A DNA stretch of 64,000 nt, taken from NCBI GenBank assembly GCA_013204155.1, contig JABMOK010000011.1, positions 1-64,000 of the forward strand, read 5' to 3'. Below are positions 63,190-64,000 of the stretch, piece after piece (the first letter of the stretch is position 1; each line of letters opens with the position of its first letter). This DNA is from Pseudohongiella sp. GTDB lineage: Bacteria > Pseudomonadota > Gammaproteobacteria > Pseudomonadales > Pseudohongiellaceae. The notes under the pieces are model-generated. The model worked only from the letters and a program-made list of their open reading frames with translations. It had not been told where the DNA came from and made no database searches. The translations under genes and the position numbers were made by a program.

Positions 63190-63852
63190 TTAGACCCAAC
63201 CGCCCGCCAGGGGAATAAGTTGCCCTATCATATGTTGGCAGTGCTCGCTGGCCAGATAGGCCGCCAGTTCCGCTGTCTCACTTGCTGCGCCGACTTTGTT
63301 AGTGGGTACATTCCTCTTGATGTGCTGCAGAAATTTCTCATTCTGTAAAATATCATCGGGATAGTAAGTGTTATTGTTAATGTAGTTTTGTGCGATGGCA
63401 TTCACTTGAATATTACTGCGGGCTAATTCCAGGCCAACGGCTTTGATAAAGCCGTTCTGTGCTCCGCGTGCGGCACAATAGGCAGCGTTGTTAGCAATGC
63501 CTTTGAGCGGCGCCGCGCTGGTCACCGCGATAATTTTTCCTGACTTTCGCTCCAGCATTTGTGGTGTAACCGCACGCACTAGATACATCAGTGGATGTAC
63601 CAGTGAATCAAATAATTTATTCCAATCCCTGTTCTCAATGTTTTGTACCGGGCCGGTCATGGGGGGTTCGGCCAGGTTCGCCACCAGGATATCTATTGCC
63701 CCGGCGTTGCTTACCAGTTCGTTCACCTCTGCTTCGCTGGTCATGGGCGAGGCGCCAGTGATGACATCGATATTCAAACTCTCGAATTTTTGTTTGATTG
63801 CTTCGCCCATATATTTATCGACGCAAGTTATCAGCGCGGTTCTATTCGTCAT
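63190..63852 (-). CDS. Halohydrin dehalogenase-like protein (SDR fold)
   Basis: 220 residues from the ATG of MTNRTALITC, with AAGGA upstream. The Rossmann glycine motif of true dehydrogenases is replaced by T9-x4-Y14-x-G16, the halide-site motif, and the catalytic triad is S112-x12-Y125-x3-R129, with Arg instead of the dehydrogenase Lys. The VNAIAQNYINNNTYY segment replaces the usual N-P-G. These are the defining marks of halohydrin dehalogenases, and the sequence recalls HheB/HheD/HheE types. Such enzymes turn vicinal haloalcohols into epoxides and open epoxides with anions. The start overlaps the DsbA-like gene by 11 bases. Confidence 0.82.
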   Translation of the reverse strand: MTNRTALITCVDKYMGEAIKQKFESLNIDVITGASPMTSEAEVNELVSNAGAIDILVANLAEPPMTGPVQNIENRDWNKLFDSLVHPLMYLVRAVTPQMLERKSGKIIAVTSAAPLKGIANNAAYCAARGAQNGFIKAVGLELARSNIQVNAIAQNYINNNTYYPDDILQNEKFLQHIKRNVPTNKVGAASETAELAAYLASEHCQHMIGQLIPLAGGWV

Positions 63853-64000
63853 GGCTATTTGAATCCTTGTTACCGGACGTATCCTGCTCGAGTAAATGCT
63901 GGACAAATTTTTCCAGCGTTTCATAGGGCTGGCAGCCAACAACTACCAACTCGTTTGCATAAAAAGTTGGCACGCCAGAAACTCCGTATTCCCGGGATCG
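63842..64000 (-). CDS. DsbA-family oxidoreductase (FrnE-like), C-terminal end only
   Basis: The last 52 codons of a gene entering from the right edge. RSREYGVSGVPTFYANELVVVGCQPYETLEKFV carries the cis-proline (GVP) and the closing helix of DsbA/FrnE or 2-hydroxychromene-carboxylate-isomerase-like proteins. The catalytic motif lies outside, so redox activity cannot be judged. It reads into the dehalogenase-like gene with an 11-base overlap and is cotranscribed with it. Confidence 0.75.
   Translation of the reverse strand, partial: RSREYGVSGVPTFYANELVVVGCQPYETLEKFVQHLLEQDTSGNKDSNSHDE

Overview
The window is a stretch of chromosome from a gammaproteobacterium. The long block hemW-rdgB-metW-metX-yggU-yggT-proC-yggS-pilT followed by ruvX-yqgE-tonB-gshB has the gene neighbourhood known from Pseudomonas. 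The hslR-yrfG pair, the hemCDXY set and the lptM-lysA-dapF-DUF484 string are also gammaproteobacterial. Middling base composition and the catabolic genes at the right end fit an aquatic, OMG/Cellvibrionales-like heterotroph, but the species cannot be named from sequence alone. No rRNA, tRNA, CRISPR array, prophage or intact insertion sequence was seen.

Layout. 0-14 kb is housekeeping: folA (cut by the left edge), argA-argE, a pterin dehydratase, hemW-rdgB, metXW, yggU/yggT, proC, yggS, pilT, ruvX, yqgE, a tonB and gshB. 14-21 kb is a glycan block: a small membrane protein and four family-2-type glycosyltransferase genes, one a 1077-residue three-module protein, placed beside DUF484 where xerC is usually found. 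21-24 kb carries DUF484-dapF-lysA-lptM. 24.5-33.8 kb holds a gliding-type (GldA/F/G-like) ABC system, a two-component pair, an ABC-F ATPase, a methyltransferase remnant and a periplasmic serine protease. 33.8-44.8 kb holds argH, hemCDXY, ubiD, rho, trxA and hemB. 45-58.6 kb holds a TVP38/flavoprotein-disulfide-reductase fusion, dsbB, gshA, hslR-yrfG, cysQ, a DUF885 lipoprotein, a serine hydrolase, a hybrid histidine kinase and an acetyltransferase.

The most interesting part is 58.9-64 kb. An N-terminally extended acyl-CoA dehydrogenase resembling methylsuccinyl-CoA dehydrogenase is followed by a MaoC-type hydratase and a family III CoA-transferase that closely resembles 2-methylfumaryl-CoA isomerase (mesaconyl-CoA C1-C4 transferase) of the 3-hydroxypropionate bicycle. 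These three suggest a C5 dicarboxyl-CoA module: methylsuccinyl-CoA, mesaconyl-C1-CoA, mesaconyl-C4-CoA, citramalyl-CoA. Facing them is a short-chain-dehydrogenase-fold protein that carries both diagnostic motifs of halohydrin dehalogenases instead of the NAD(P)-binding glycine motif, overlapping a DsbA-family gene that runs off the right edge.

A second unusual signal is structural. From 20 kb rightward there are at least a dozen short tandem repeats (period 10-21 bp, 3-6 copies), most of them unrelated in sequence. Several begin at or within a few bases of a stop codon, and others alter the ends of proteins (a KLIT repeat in the LptM signal peptide, a Gln/Ser tail on an ABC ATPase, a coiled-coil expansion in a glycosyltransferase). 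One intergenic region also holds a 37-bp direct repeat combined with a 32-bp perfect inverted repeat.
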